Source: Clostridiaceae bacterium (GTDB lineage Bacteria > Bacillota > Clostridia > Oscillospirales > Acutalibacteraceae). Taken from it: DNA of 17,084 nucleotides. Location of the stretch: contig JAEDHZ010000008.1 in the NCBI GenBank assembly GCA_016292705.1, forward strand, positions 1 through 17,084, written 5' to 3'. The notes beneath the pieces are model-generated. The model was given only the letters and a program-made list of their open reading frames with translations. It did no database searches and had not been told where the DNA came from. Below are positions 1 through 6,626 of the stretch, in pieces. A program made the translations under genes and the position numbers. Within the stretch, counting starts at the first letter, position 1, and each line of letters opens with the position of its first letter.

Positions 1-24
1 CTTTATTCTGTTCTCAATCTCTCC

Positions 25-1287
25 TCATTTAAGCTCCTGCGCTGTCAAAATATTGATGAACTCTGCTCTGGTTTTGGAGTATAAAATTTTCTGGCTGCTG
101 TAAAGTCCGAAGTATCCGGAAAGGGCAAAGCTGACCGCACATGCAACGGCAAAATAGATAATGCCTCCTGAGCCGAAAAGCTCAATACTCAGGAAAATTG
201 AAGCTATCGGGCAGTTGACTGCGCCGCAGAACAACGAAACAAGACCGATTGCCGCAGCAAAGCCGGGATCAAGACCAAGCAGAGAGCCGACAACACAGCC
301 GAATGTTGAACCGATGAAAAATGTCGGAACAATCTCACCGCCTTTGAAGCCGAAACCGATTGTCACGGCGGTGAAAACAATTTTGAGCAGGAAAGCAAAC
401 GGCTGAGCCTGACCGTTCATTGCGTTTTCAATAATGTTCATTCCTGCGCCGTTGTAATCTCTGCCGAAGATGAGAGTAAGGACGATGACGAGCGCACCGC
501 CCACAAACGCACGAAGGAACGGATTCTTGATCAGCTTTGCGGAACCTTTGTGTGAAAAATTCATAATGAGGCAAAAACCGATGCTCAGTGCGGCGCAGAG
601 AGCGGAAAGGACAACAACACGCCAAAGCGAGCTGAAGCCCAAAGGGGTAATTTCACCGATGCTGAACCTTACCGGGGGAACTTTGCAAAGCAAAGCAATT
701 TTAAAGGCAACGAGCGAAGCTGTCAGACATGGGATGATACCCGAATAGTAAACCACCCCCACTGAAATAACCTCAAGAGCAAACAGCGCAGCAGTGAGCG
801 GGGTTCCGAAAAGGGCAGAAAAAACCGCACTCATTCCGCAGAGTGTTGCAAGGTGCATATCCTTTTCGTCAAACCTGACTATCCGTCCTACCTGCGCACC
901 GATGCTGCCGCCAAGCTGAAGCGCCGCACCCTCTCGGCCGGCTGAGCCTCCGAAAAGGTGAGTGATAACTGTTGAAACAAAAATCAGCGGAGCAAGGAGG
1001 AACGGAACACTCTTTTCCGTGCGTATGGATTCAATCACATTGTCCGTTCCGAGCTTTTCCATTTTGAGAAGCTTATAAAGCCCGGCGATTGCAAGGCCGC
1101 CGACTGGCAGGAGAAAAACAATCCATTCGTGCTCGGTGCGCAGTTCGGTGACCTTTTCAACGCTGATGTGGAACGCAACGCCGACTGCGCCGCCGACTGC
1201 GCCGACAACTGCAGAAACGGCGATCCATTTGAGAATTGCAAGAATATAGTTGAAAGCAGTTTTTGAATTCCTTTTTATAATGTCCAA
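25..1287 (-). CDS. CLC-family anion channel/antiporter (EriC-like)
   Basis: A polytopic membrane protein of about 420 residues, the usual size of a bacterial CLC core without CBS domains. Visible CLC landmarks (numbered from the TTG start) are HLFGGSAGREGA, with the gating-glutamate position at E119 in GREGA (117-121), and FKGGEIVP (316-321). The usual GSGIP filter motif is replaced by GTDNV (80-84), and GREGP by GREGA; these changes resemble the fluoride-exporting CLC-F branch, but substrate cannot be fixed from sequence. Start choice: an ATG 14 codons upstream (1329) overlaps a promoter -10 box and has no ribosome site, whereas TTG at 1285-1287 follows AGAAGGT at 7-nt spacing. The gene stands alone, with its own promoter, convergent with nothing visible. 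Its stop is 24 bases from the window edge, so any terminator lies outside. Confidence 0.88.
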   Translation of the reverse strand: MDIIKRNSKTAFNYILAILKWIAVSAVVGAVGGAVGVAFHISVEKVTELRTEHEWIVFLLPVGGLAIAGLYKLLKMEKLGTDNVIESIRTEKSVPFLLAPLIFVSTVITHLFGGSAGREGAALQLGGSIGAQVGRIVRFDEKDMHLATLCGMSAVFSALFGTPLTAALFALEVISVGVVYYSGIIPCLTASLVAFKIALLCKVPPVRFSIGEITPLGFSSLWRVVVLSALCAALSIGFCLIMNFSHKGSAKLIKNPFLRAFVGGALVIVLTLIFGRDYNGAGMNIIENAMNGQAQPFAFLLKIVFTAVTIGFGFKGGEIVPTFFIGSTFGCVVGSLLGLDPGFAAAIGLVSLFCGAVNCPIASIFLSIELFGSGGIIYFAVACAVSFALSGYFGLYSSQKILYSKTRAEFINILTAQELK

Positions 1288-1327
1288 GAAAATACCTTCT
1301 TTTCGGTTGGTTTTTATCACGGCAAAC

Positions 1328-1356
1328 ATAATAGCACTGTTTTAGTGTTGGTGCAA
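1328..1356 (-). promoter_or_regulatory. Sigma-A promoter of the CLC gene
   Basis: Read on the minus strand, a -35 TTGCAC (1356-1351) and a -10 TATTAT (1333-1328) are separated by exactly 17 bases. Transcription would begin near 1321, which excludes the ATG at 1329 and supports the TTG start. The spacer contains the small inverted repeat CACT-N5-AGTG. No fluoride-riboswitch-like leader fits in the roughly 30-nt 5' UTR. Confidence 0.7.
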
Positions 1357-1506
1357 CAGAAAACGGTTATTTTTCGGATAAACGAGGCTTGTTTTTGCTT
1401 GCTTGATTTTTTATCATAATTGCTATAAAACAAATCGGTAGCATAATTTCACCGGAACGGATATAGGGGAATTATGAACCCTGTCTGACCGGAAAACGAG
1501 TAATAT

Positions 1507-1536
1507 AAAACGGGCACCCCGGAGGATACCCGTTTT
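1507..1536 (-). terminator. Intrinsic terminator after trpZ
   Basis: Immediately after the trpZ stop, the minus strand has a GC-rich hairpin with arms AAAACGGGTATCC and GGGGTGCCCGTTTT and loop TCC, followed by TATATTA. The symmetric A and T runs could let it work in both directions, but only trpZ transcription arrives here. Confidence 0.8.
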
Positions 1537-1544
1537 GTTTTGCC

Positions 1545-2333
1545 TTATGAAAGCAGGATTCTGTCTGTTGTGAGCTCTTCTCCGACCTTGTCTTTGAATC
1601 TTTCCAAAAGGTCGCCAACGGAAAGGTTCTTCCTTTCATCACCGCATGTGTCAAGAACAATTCTTCCGTTGTTCATCATGATGGTACGGTTGCCGAGGTC
1701 AAGGGCTGATTGCATATTATGTGTTATCATCAGGCAGGTGAGCCCGTTTTCCTTAACAAGCTTTTCCGTCAGTGCAAGCACCTTTTCCGCTGTTCCGGGG
1801 TCAAGGGCGGCAGTATGCTCGTCAAGAAGCAGGAGCTTGGGCGGATTAACAGTTGCCATGAGGAGCGTGAGGGCTTGCCTCTGACCGCCTGAAAGCAGAC
1901 CGACGGGCTGTTTCATTCTGTTCTCAAGTCCCATTCCGAGAACTGAAAGCCGCTCACGGAAATCCTCCTTGTCCTTTTTGGTTATGCGACTGAGCCATGT
2001 TCCCCTGTGAGCCGCAAGGGCAAGGTTCTCCTCAATACTCATTGCCGGAGCACTGCCGAGCATCGGATCCTGAAAAAGCCGTCCGATGCTTTTTGACCTT
2101 TTGTGCTCTGGCATCATGGTGATATCGGTGCCGTCAAGAACGATCCGTCCGCTGTCAGTGAGGAAAGAGCCTGAAATTGCGCCGAAAAGGGTACTTTTTC
2201 CTGCTCCGTTTGCGCCGATAACGGTGATAAAATCTCCCTTTTCAACATCAAGAGAAAGGTTGTTGATTGCGGTTTTTGCATTGACCGTTCCTGGATTGAA
2301 GGTTTTTGAAATATGTGAAATTGAAAGCATCAT
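1545..2333 (-). CDS. trpZ: Tryptophan ABC transporter, ATP-binding protein TrpZ
   Basis: A 262-residue ABC ATPase that would energise tryptophan import with TrpY and TrpX at the inner face of the membrane. Motifs are complete: Walker A GANGAGKST (40-48), Q-loop Q88, signature LSGGQRQ (147-153), Walker B LLLLDE (167-172) and the switch histidine in ITHN (H205). The start ATG (2333-2331) overlaps the trpY stop as ATGA, and an AGGAGG sits about 10 nt upstream inside trpY, so translation is probably coupled. It is the last gene of the operon, followed at once by a terminator. Assignment to tryptophan rests on the operon's UGG-specifier T-box and the TrpX-type binding protein, because the ATPase alone would not reveal the substrate. 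Confidence 0.85.
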   Translation of the reverse strand: MMLSISHISKTFNPGTVNAKTAINNLSLDVEKGDFITVIGANGAGKSTLFGAISGSFLTDSGRIVLDGTDITMMPEHKRSKSIGRLFQDPMLGSAPAMSIEENLALAAHRGTWLSRITKKDKEDFRERLSVLGMGLENRMKQPVGLLSGGQRQALTLLMATVNPPKLLLLDEHTAALDPGTAEKVLALTEKLVKENGLTCLMITHNMQSALDLGNRTIMMNNGRIVLDTCGDERKNLSVGDLLERFKDKVGEELTTDRILLS

Positions 2334-3271
2334 ACCTTTGAAACCTCCTTTTTTCTTCTCAGCTCAAGTCGCCTTTTAAGCTTAGGAAGCTGCTTTTTGA
2401 GATACGGCGCAGAGATTGCAATGATAACGATAACCGAGGAAACGAGCTTGAGCATGTATGCAGGCATATTGAAGCGCAATGCGGCGGTATAAACAAGCCT
2501 GAAGATGAGTGCGCCGACAACGGAGCAGACTGCACGGACTGCGGTGCTCTTGCGTTTGCTGAAAAGGATTCCTCCGATGAGCAACGAGGCGAGAGCAATT
2601 GTGACCATGCCTGATCCCATGTCAATGTTTGCAGATTTCTGTGACTGCGCAAGGAGACATCCGGAAAGAGCAGTGAATGAATTGGAAAGGCAAAGTCCGA
2701 TTATGATGATAACTGAGGTGTTTATCGACGAAGAGCGAACCATGTCCGGATTGTTACCCGTTGCACGCAGCGCAAGGCCGAGATTCGTTTTCAGGAAGAA
2801 CGAAAGGAAAAGCACAACAATAATCACAGCTGCAAGTGCAATGATGAGTTTATACTGACCGGCAAGCGGAGTGTTTTCAAGTGCAGTTTCAAGCTTTGTA
2901 AAAATTGTTTCTGTAAAGTTGAGATTAACAAGGGAGGTGTTTCCCATAACGGCAATGTTAACGGAATAAAGCCCGGTGTTGACAATGATACCGGCAAGGA
3001 GACTTTCAATGCCCATTTTTGTCTGGAGAAATGCTGTGATAAAGCCTGAAAGGACGCCGGCTGCCATTGCGGCCGGAATTGAAAGCAGGGGATGACCGGA
3101 GGCGGCAACCATTGCGCCGACAACTGCGCCGAGCGTGAAACAGCCGTCCGTTGAAAGATCGCAGACATTGAGCATTGAATAGCTCAGGAAAAGCGAGAGA
3201 ACTGTCAGCGAGCTTATCAGACCAAGCTCTGCTGCAGTCTGAAGAAGATTGAGTGCCGAGGAAAGATCCAT
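2330..3271 (-). CDS. trpY: Tryptophan ABC transporter, permease TrpY
   Basis: A 313-residue hydrophobic protein with about eight membrane-spanning segments, of the branched-chain/ribose-type permease superfamily (BPD_transp_2-like). Recognisable stretches include NVCDLSTDGCFTLGA near residue 36, KMGIESLLAGIIVNTGLYS near residue 85 and ALRATGNNPDMVRSSSIN near residue 170, all typical of permeases paired with ABC_sub_bind-type binding proteins. The C-terminus is strongly basic (KKQLPKLKRRLELRRKKE), fitting the positive-inside rule. A GGAG lies 11 nt before the ATG. It is the second gene of the trpXYZ operon, separated from trpX by 115 bases that contain a strong hairpin, and overlaps trpZ by 4 bases. 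Confidence 0.85.
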   Translation of the reverse strand: MDLSSALNLLQTAAELGLISSLTVLSLFLSYSMLNVCDLSTDGCFTLGAVVGAMVAASGHPLLSIPAAMAAGVLSGFITAFLQTKMGIESLLAGIIVNTGLYSVNIAVMGNTSLVNLNFTETIFTKLETALENTPLAGQYKLIIALAAVIIVVLFLSFFLKTNLGLALRATGNNPDMVRSSSINTSVIIIIGLCLSNSFTALSGCLLAQSQKSANIDMGSGMVTIALASLLIGGILFSKRKSTAVRAVCSVVGALIFRLVYTAALRFNMPAYMLKLVSSVIVIIAISAPYLKKQLPKLKRRLELRRKKEVSKV

Positions 3272-3325
3272 AGTTTATATCACTCCGTTAATACTTTGGT
3301 TCAATTAATAACAAACCGAATGTAG

Positions 3326-3359
3326 CCTCCGGCAAAGCGCAGTCTGCATTTGCCGGAGG
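3326..3359 (-). repeat. Hairpin between trpX and trpY
   Basis: A perfect 11-bp inverted repeat (CCTCCGGCAAA / TTTGCCGGAGG) with a 12-nt loop lies between the trpX stop and the trpY ribosome site. On the transcribed strand it is followed by CTACATTCGG rather than a U-tract, so it is not a classic terminator. It may act as a 3'-end stabiliser or processing barrier that keeps the binding-protein message more abundant than the permease and ATPase messages. Confidence 0.75.
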
Positions 3360-3386
3360 TGTTTTAGCTATTACTTAATTTACGCT

Positions 3387-4439
3387 TTAAAAGCTTTCAG
3401 CTGTTTTGATGCTCTTCACTGCGGTGCAGAAAGGCTTGATTTTTTCGGAAACTTCGTCAAAACTGAGGCCGAGAGCTTCACAGGTTTCGGTGTTGACGGT
3501 TGCTGTGCCGTTGTCAAAGGTGCGAACCTTCATTTCGGCAGGGTTCTTTTTTTCAACAAGGATTTCAGCAATCATTTCTGCGGTCTGTTCTCCGAGGTTT
3601 GCGTAGTCAACGCCGTAGCCGAGGAAAGCGCCGTTGAGTGCAAAGGAGTCTGCTCCTGTGTAGTGGGGAATACCTGCCTTTGAAAGAATTTCATAGATTG
3701 AAAGTTCAGCCTTCATGATTGTGTTGTCGGTGGGAGTGAAGACGGCATCAACCTTGTCTGAAACAAGAGCCTGAGCGGCAAGAACAACTTCGTCAACCTT
3801 TGTGCCGGTGCGTTCAATGACCTCAATGCCCTTTTCTTCAAGGAAAGCCTTCGCTTCCTTGATGGCGGTTGTTGAAGAGTCCTGACCAATGTCATAGAGG
3901 AGTCCGACCTTTTTGACATCACTGTTTACTGCAAAAACAAGATTCATGATTGAAGTTGTGTCAAGATAGTCGCTGGTTCCGGTGATGTTTTTGCCCGGCT
4001 TTTCAAGCGAGGAAACAAGCTTTGTTGAAATGGGATCGGAAACGGCGGAAAAAACAACGGGAATGTCGCTGTCCTTTGTTGCGCTCTGCATTGCCATTGC
4101 AACCGGGGTGGCAATTCCGACCATGAGGTCAACTTTGTCTGCAATGAAGTTTGCAACAATCTGGTTGAGAACATTCGGATCTGCGTTGCAGTTGTCGTAT
4201 GCGATGTCAAACTTAACATTCTTTTCAGCTTCAATTGAGGAAAGCTTTGCTTTGATGCTGTCGGCAATCTGGTTGAGGGAAGCGTCGTCAACATAGTTGC
4301 AGATGCCAACCTTGTAGGTCACGGCTGCGCTGACAGGTTCGGAAGCGTTTGAAGAGTCGGAGGTGTCGCCCTTTGAAGAGCAGGCGGCAAAAGCAAATAC
4401 AAGTGTAAGTGCAAGAACAAGAGCAATAATCTTTTTCAT
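3387..4439 (-). CDS. trpX: Tryptophan ABC transporter, substrate-binding lipoprotein TrpX
   Basis: A 350-residue extracellular binding protein of the ABC_sub_bind type. The N-terminus is a lipoprotein signal: basic MKK, a hydrophobic core, then a lipobox FAAC with the modified cysteine at C20, followed by a low-complexity Ser/Asp linker (about 21-38). The mature part begins YKVGICNYVDDASLNQI and contains the family's VDLMVGIATPVAMAMQ and PVVFSAVSDPIS stretches, then EKPGKNITGTSDYLD. It should capture tryptophan and deliver it to TrpY/TrpZ. The ATG is preceded by AAAGGA with 8-nt spacing. It is the first large gene after a T-box leader whose specifier reads UGG, which is the main ground for naming tryptophan. 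Confidence 0.87.
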   Translation of the reverse strand: MKKIIALVLALTLVFAFAACSSKGDTSDSSNASEPVSAAVTYKVGICNYVDDASLNQIADSIKAKLSSIEAEKNVKFDIAYDNCNADPNVLNQIVANFIADKVDLMVGIATPVAMAMQSATKDSDIPVVFSAVSDPISTKLVSSLEKPGKNITGTSDYLDTTSIMNLVFAVNSDVKKVGLLYDIGQDSSTTAIKEAKAFLEEKGIEVIERTGTKVDEVVLAAQALVSDKVDAVFTPTDNTIMKAELSIYEILSKAGIPHYTGADSFALNGAFLGYGVDYANLGEQTAEMIAEILVEKKNPAEMKVRTFDNGTATVNTETCEALGLSFDEVSEKIKPFCTAVKSIKTAESF

Positions 4440-4470
4440 GATGTAGTTCCTTTCATAAATAAAATTTTAA

Positions 4471-4533
4471 TTATGTGTTATGTAACGAAAAATGATGAAG
4501 AATGTTTATCTTTCGCCATCGTTTTGTTTTCAT
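4471..4533 (-). CDS. Candidate 20-residue leader ORF between T-box and trpX
   Basis: After the T-box terminator and 31 bases before trpX there is a short reading frame, ATG (4533-4531) to TAA (4473-4471), of 20 codons. It has a good ribosome site, AAAAAGGAGT, with the GGAG 8 nt before the ATG. The peptide is basic, starts MKTKRWRKIN, and holds one Trp codon at position 6 and three His codons. I do not recognise the peptide. It could be a translated upstream ORF that tunes trpX translation, or a chance frame behind a ribosome-site-like sequence. The next ribosome site (trpX) lies beyond its stop, so termination-reinitiation is possible. Confidence 0.4.
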   Translation of the reverse strand: MKTKRWRKINILHHFSLHNT

Positions 4534-4560
4534 AGCTGCCACTCCTTTTTGATTGTTTTG

Positions 4561-4605
4561 AAAAAACAAAAAACCTGTCCCTGCAATTTCACTTGCTGGG
4601 ACAGG
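4561..4605 (-). terminator. T-box attenuator terminator
   Basis: The arms CCTGTCCC and GGGACAGG (4605-4598 and 4581-4574 on the minus strand) form 8 bp, continued above an A-A mismatch by GCAA/TTGC, and are followed by TTTTTTGTTTTTT. The 5' arm also contributes the CCC and ATCC needed for the alternative antiterminator with the T-box sequence, so the two structures exclude each other. Confidence 0.92.
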
Positions 4606-4866
4606 ATAAAAAACAAATCCTGCGGTGCCACCCGGCTTGACACTTTCGTGTCCGCTTAACGCATACAATCATATGCTGACCTTTTTTTACGAAGAGTCCT
4701 GCTCCGTCTCACATACTCCGGCTGCCCGTTTCCGCTCGCCCTCGAAAGTCCATTCAGTCCTGCGCTTCCTGCCGCTTTTTCACCGCCGGCGGCTCTCTGA
4801 AAGGAAGGGAAACAAAACCTACTCACTCTTTCTCATCGGTTTAACAAAGAGTTTATTTTGTTGTTG
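4561..4866 (-). promoter_or_regulatory. Tryptophan T-box riboswitch (trpXYZ leader)
   Basis: On the minus strand, the roughly 300-nt leader has the T-box hallmarks in order. These are a Stem I with GATGAGAAAGAG at its base, the AGAGAG element (4798-4793) and distal GGTGA loop (4784-4780), then a specifier region GAATGGACTTTCGAG in which TGG at 4752-4750 is the codon, followed by the usual purine. Small helices follow (GCATA/TATGC around 4676-4661 and GACAC-GAAA-GTGTC at 4652-4639), then the T-box sequence GGGTGGCACCGCA (4633-4621) and the terminator. UGG specifies tRNA-Trp. Uncharged tRNA-Trp should pair with the specifier and the T-box bulge, favouring the antiterminator (GGAT/ATCC and GGG/CCC pairings) over the terminator and turning on trpXYZ. 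Confidence 0.93.
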
Positions 4867-4871
4867 AGATG

Positions 4872-4900
4872 ATTAAACCACTTTTGTTTCAGTTTGTCAA
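4872..4900 (-). promoter_or_regulatory. Sigma-A promoter of the trpXYZ T-box operon
   Basis: A consensus -35 TTGACA (4900-4895) and a -10 TTTAAT (4877-4872) are separated by exactly 17 bases on the minus strand, which places the transcription start near 4865, just before the T-box Stem I. Confidence 0.82.
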
Positions 4901-4990
4901 GACTTTTTCAACAAAAAACTTCGCTTTGTAATTTTTGACAACACAACCGTATTGACCGAACATTTAAAATTGTCAATAAAAGTGATGAAA

Positions 4991-5020
4991 ACGCAAAAAG
5001 CCTTTAACCCAGGAGGCTTT
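4991..5020 (-). terminator. Terminator of the spoIIA operon, overlapping the sigF stop
   Basis: On the minus strand AAAGCCT (5020-5014) pairs with AGGCTTT (5003-4997), followed by TTGCGTTTT. The 5' arm encodes part of the last sigF codons and the TAA stop (5006-5004) lies in the loop, so gene end and terminator share sequence. Confidence 0.75.
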
Positions 5021-5672
5021 CACGCATCTTTATGAGCAGGGCTTTTTCCCGCCTTGAGACCTGAACCTGCGACATTCCGAGTTCTGCAGCGGTCTTGACC
5101 TGGGTAAGCCCCCGGAAGTATCGCAGTTCAATGAGCCGTCTGTCCTTTTCTTCAAGCAAGGAAACAACCTTTTTGAGCGCAAGCTTTTCGGTGATTGCCT
5201 CCTGCGGCGCTTCCGTCGGGATGTCAAGTTGGCGGGAGGAGCTTTCGTCCTGCGCTGTCAGCGAGATGACGGGCATTGAAACGGTGAGCAGTTCTGCCGC
5301 TTCGCTGATTTCAACACCGAGTCGCTGCGCAAGCTCGGAAACAGTCGGCTCGCGTGAAAGTTCGGTTTCAAGCTCCTGCTTTGTTTTGAGTGCGGCTCTC
5401 GCTTTCTCTTTCAGTGAACGGGAAACTTTCACCGTTCCTCCGTCACGGAAAATCCGCCGGATTTCGCCGAGGATGACCGGCACGGCATAGGTTGAAAAAG
5501 CAAAGCCCCGTTCAGCGTCATAGTTTGCGGCGGCCTTGCAAAGTCCCACACAGCCGGCCTGAAAAAGGTCATCATATTCCACACCCCGTCCACGGAATTT
5601 GTTTGCGCAGGCATGGACAAGACCGAGGTTTTCATTGATAAGGCTGTCTTTTTTTTCTTTTGCTTTTTCCAA
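5004..5672 (-). CDS. sigF: RNA polymerase forespore sigma factor SigF (SpoIIAC)
   Basis: A 222-residue sigma-70-family factor. Region 2 runs about residues 11-77 (NENLGLVHACANKFRGRG, then YDDLFQAGCVGL and GFAFSTYAVPVILGEIRR). Region 3 spans about 80-140 (VKVSRSLKEKAR, EPTVSELAQRLGV). Region 4 spans about 165-220, with a helix-turn-helix at 187-212 (GLTQVKTAAELGMSQVQVSR). It directs core polymerase to forespore genes early in sporulation. SigF and SigG are close relatives, but the position directly after spoIIAA and spoIIAB identifies SigF. Start: the codon is TTG (5672-5670), preceded by TAAGGAGAG with GGAG 8 nt away, and there is no nearby ATG. It is shorter than Bacillus subtilis SigF (about 255 residues), mainly at the N-terminus. 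Confidence 0.93.
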   Translation of the reverse strand: MEKAKEKKDSLINENLGLVHACANKFRGRGVEYDDLFQAGCVGLCKAAANYDAERGFAFSTYAVPVILGEIRRIFRDGGTVKVSRSLKEKARAALKTKQELETELSREPTVSELAQRLGVEISEAAELLTVSMPVISLTAQDESSSRQLDIPTEAPQEAITEKLALKKVVSLLEEKDRRLIELRYFRGLTQVKTAAELGMSQVQVSRREKALLIKMRESLLG

Positions 5673-5697
5673 AAAGAATCTCTCCTTAGAAATTGAC

Positions 5698-6132
5698 TCA
5701 GGTTCCTTTTCCGTTTATTCTCTTTTCAAGCGTAACAGTTGTTCCACGCCCCAAAGCAGAGCGGACTCTGACTTTATCTGTGAAGCTTTCCATCACCGCA
5801 AAGCCAAGACCTGCCCGTTCTCCGCCGAGGGTTGTGAAAAGCGGCTGGCGGGCCTGCTCAATGTCCTCAATACCTACTCCGTTGTCACGGATTTTTATTC
5901 TGATAGTATTCTTGTCGGTAATTGAAGCAGTTATGTATATTTTCCCCATTTTTTCCCGGTAGCCGTGGACAATGGCGTTTGTAACAGCCTCGCTGACTGC
6001 CGTTTTGATGTCGTTGAGTTCTTCAAGCGTGGGGTCAAGTGTTGCCGCAAAGCTTGCAACCGCAACACGGGAAAAGCCCTCGTTAATGCTTTTGCTTTCA
6101 AAGGAAAGCTTCATTTCGTTGACAGTTTTCAT
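5698..6132 (-). CDS. spoIIAB: Anti-sigma F factor and serine kinase SpoIIAB
   Basis: A 144-residue GHKL-fold protein that binds and inhibits SigF and phosphorylates SpoIIAA with ATP. It closely follows the family pattern: NEGFSRVAVASF near residue 17 (R22 matches the SigF-contact arginine), LDPTLEELNDIKTAVSEAV, N-box E48/N52 in EAVTNAIVHGY, ATP-site DNGVGI (83-88), ARQPLFTTL (94-102) and the ATP-lid glycines ERAGLGF (105-111). Length is normal for the family. It sits 16 bases downstream of spoIIAA and 25 bases upstream of sigF, so the three are certainly one transcript. Confidence 0.95.
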   Translation of the reverse strand: MKTVNEMKLSFESKSINEGFSRVAVASFAATLDPTLEELNDIKTAVSEAVTNAIVHGYREKMGKIYITASITDKNTIRIKIRDNGVGIEDIEQARQPLFTTLGGERAGLGFAVMESFTDKVRVRSALGRGTTVTLEKRINGKGT

Positions 6133-6148
6133 TTTTCAATTCTCCTTT

Positions 6149-6493
6149 TCAAGTTGCGTTTTGAATGCTTTGTTGCTCGGTGGCTCTCAGCCGCAGCTCT
6201 CCGAGCCTTTCAAGTCCGGCAAGCTTCATCACCTTGTATGCAGCAGGGGAAAGGTTGTCAACCCTTATTCTTCCTCCGACGCTTCGCATAAGTTTGTATC
6301 GCCCCATGACAAGGCCGATTCCGGAGGAATCCATGAAGCTGACCTTTGAAAAATCGAGAATGAGCGTTTGCGGCCGTTTATGGATAATGGCATCGTCAAC
6401 ACTTATGCGGATGAGACTTGCGCTGTGGTGGTCAATTTCTCCGTCAAGAACGACACGGATCTCTTTTTTCAGGTATTCGATCCTTGCAGACAT
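6149..6493 (-). CDS. spoIIAA: Anti-sigma F factor antagonist SpoIIAA
   Basis: A 114-residue single STAS domain. The sequence contains GEIDHHSASLIR (18-29) and the phosphorylation loop FMDSSGIG (53-60), where S56 corresponds to the serine phosphorylated by SpoIIAB. GRYKLM and the LSPAAYKVMKLAGL helix follow. The dephosphorylated form releases SigF from SpoIIAB. It is the first gene of the spoIIA operon; the ATG has GAGGAG 7 nt upstream. The upstream 60 bases should carry the operon promoter (sigma-H in Bacillus), but I see no convincing match to the sigma-H consensus. Confidence 0.95.
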   Translation of the reverse strand: MSARIEYLKKEIRVVLDGEIDHHSASLIRISVDDAIIHKRPQTLILDFSKVSFMDSSGIGLVMGRYKLMRSVGGRIRVDNLSPAAYKVMKLAGLERLGELRLRATEQQSIQNAT

Positions 6494-6552
6494 TGTGTAT
6501 CTCCTCTTTCTTATTGCAGATAAATCCGATTTTTTGTTGCGGCAGACTTTTG

Positions 6553-6595
6553 AAAAAAGAAAAAGACCTACCGTAAAGACAAGCTCTATGGTAAG
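6553..6595 (-). terminator. Probable terminator between folC and spoIIAA
   Basis: On the minus strand CTTACCATA (6595-6587) pairs with TACGGTAGG (6575-6567), giving eight pairs with one A-C mismatch and one G-U, followed by TCTTTTTCTTTTTT. It would separate the folC transcript from the spoIIA operon, with the 11-nt loop making it only moderately stable. Confidence 0.6.
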
Positions 6596-6626
6596 TCATT
6601 GGTTGCAAATTATTTGGCGAATGTTG

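Noticed and set aside
1288..1327. Fluoride riboswitch upstream of the CLC gene
   Set aside because: The leader after the mapped promoter is too short and shows no crcB-motif pattern.
1357..1506. Possible gene or RNA between the CLC promoter and the trpZ terminator
   Set aside because: There is no ORF with a ribosome site and no stable hairpin; it looks like plain AT-rich intergenic DNA.
4907..4990. TTGACA-like sequence and the inverted repeat TTGACAA/TTGTCAA between sigF and the trp promoter
   Set aside because: A TTGACA on the minus strand has only a poor -10 (AATACG) at 17 bases, and the repeat arms are short and AT-rich. The well-formed promoter at 4872-4900 explains the operon.
6494..6552. 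Sigma-H promoter for the spoIIA operon
   Set aside because: Expected from Bacillus, but no stretch matches the sigma-H -35 and -10 consensus with correct spacing well enough to call.
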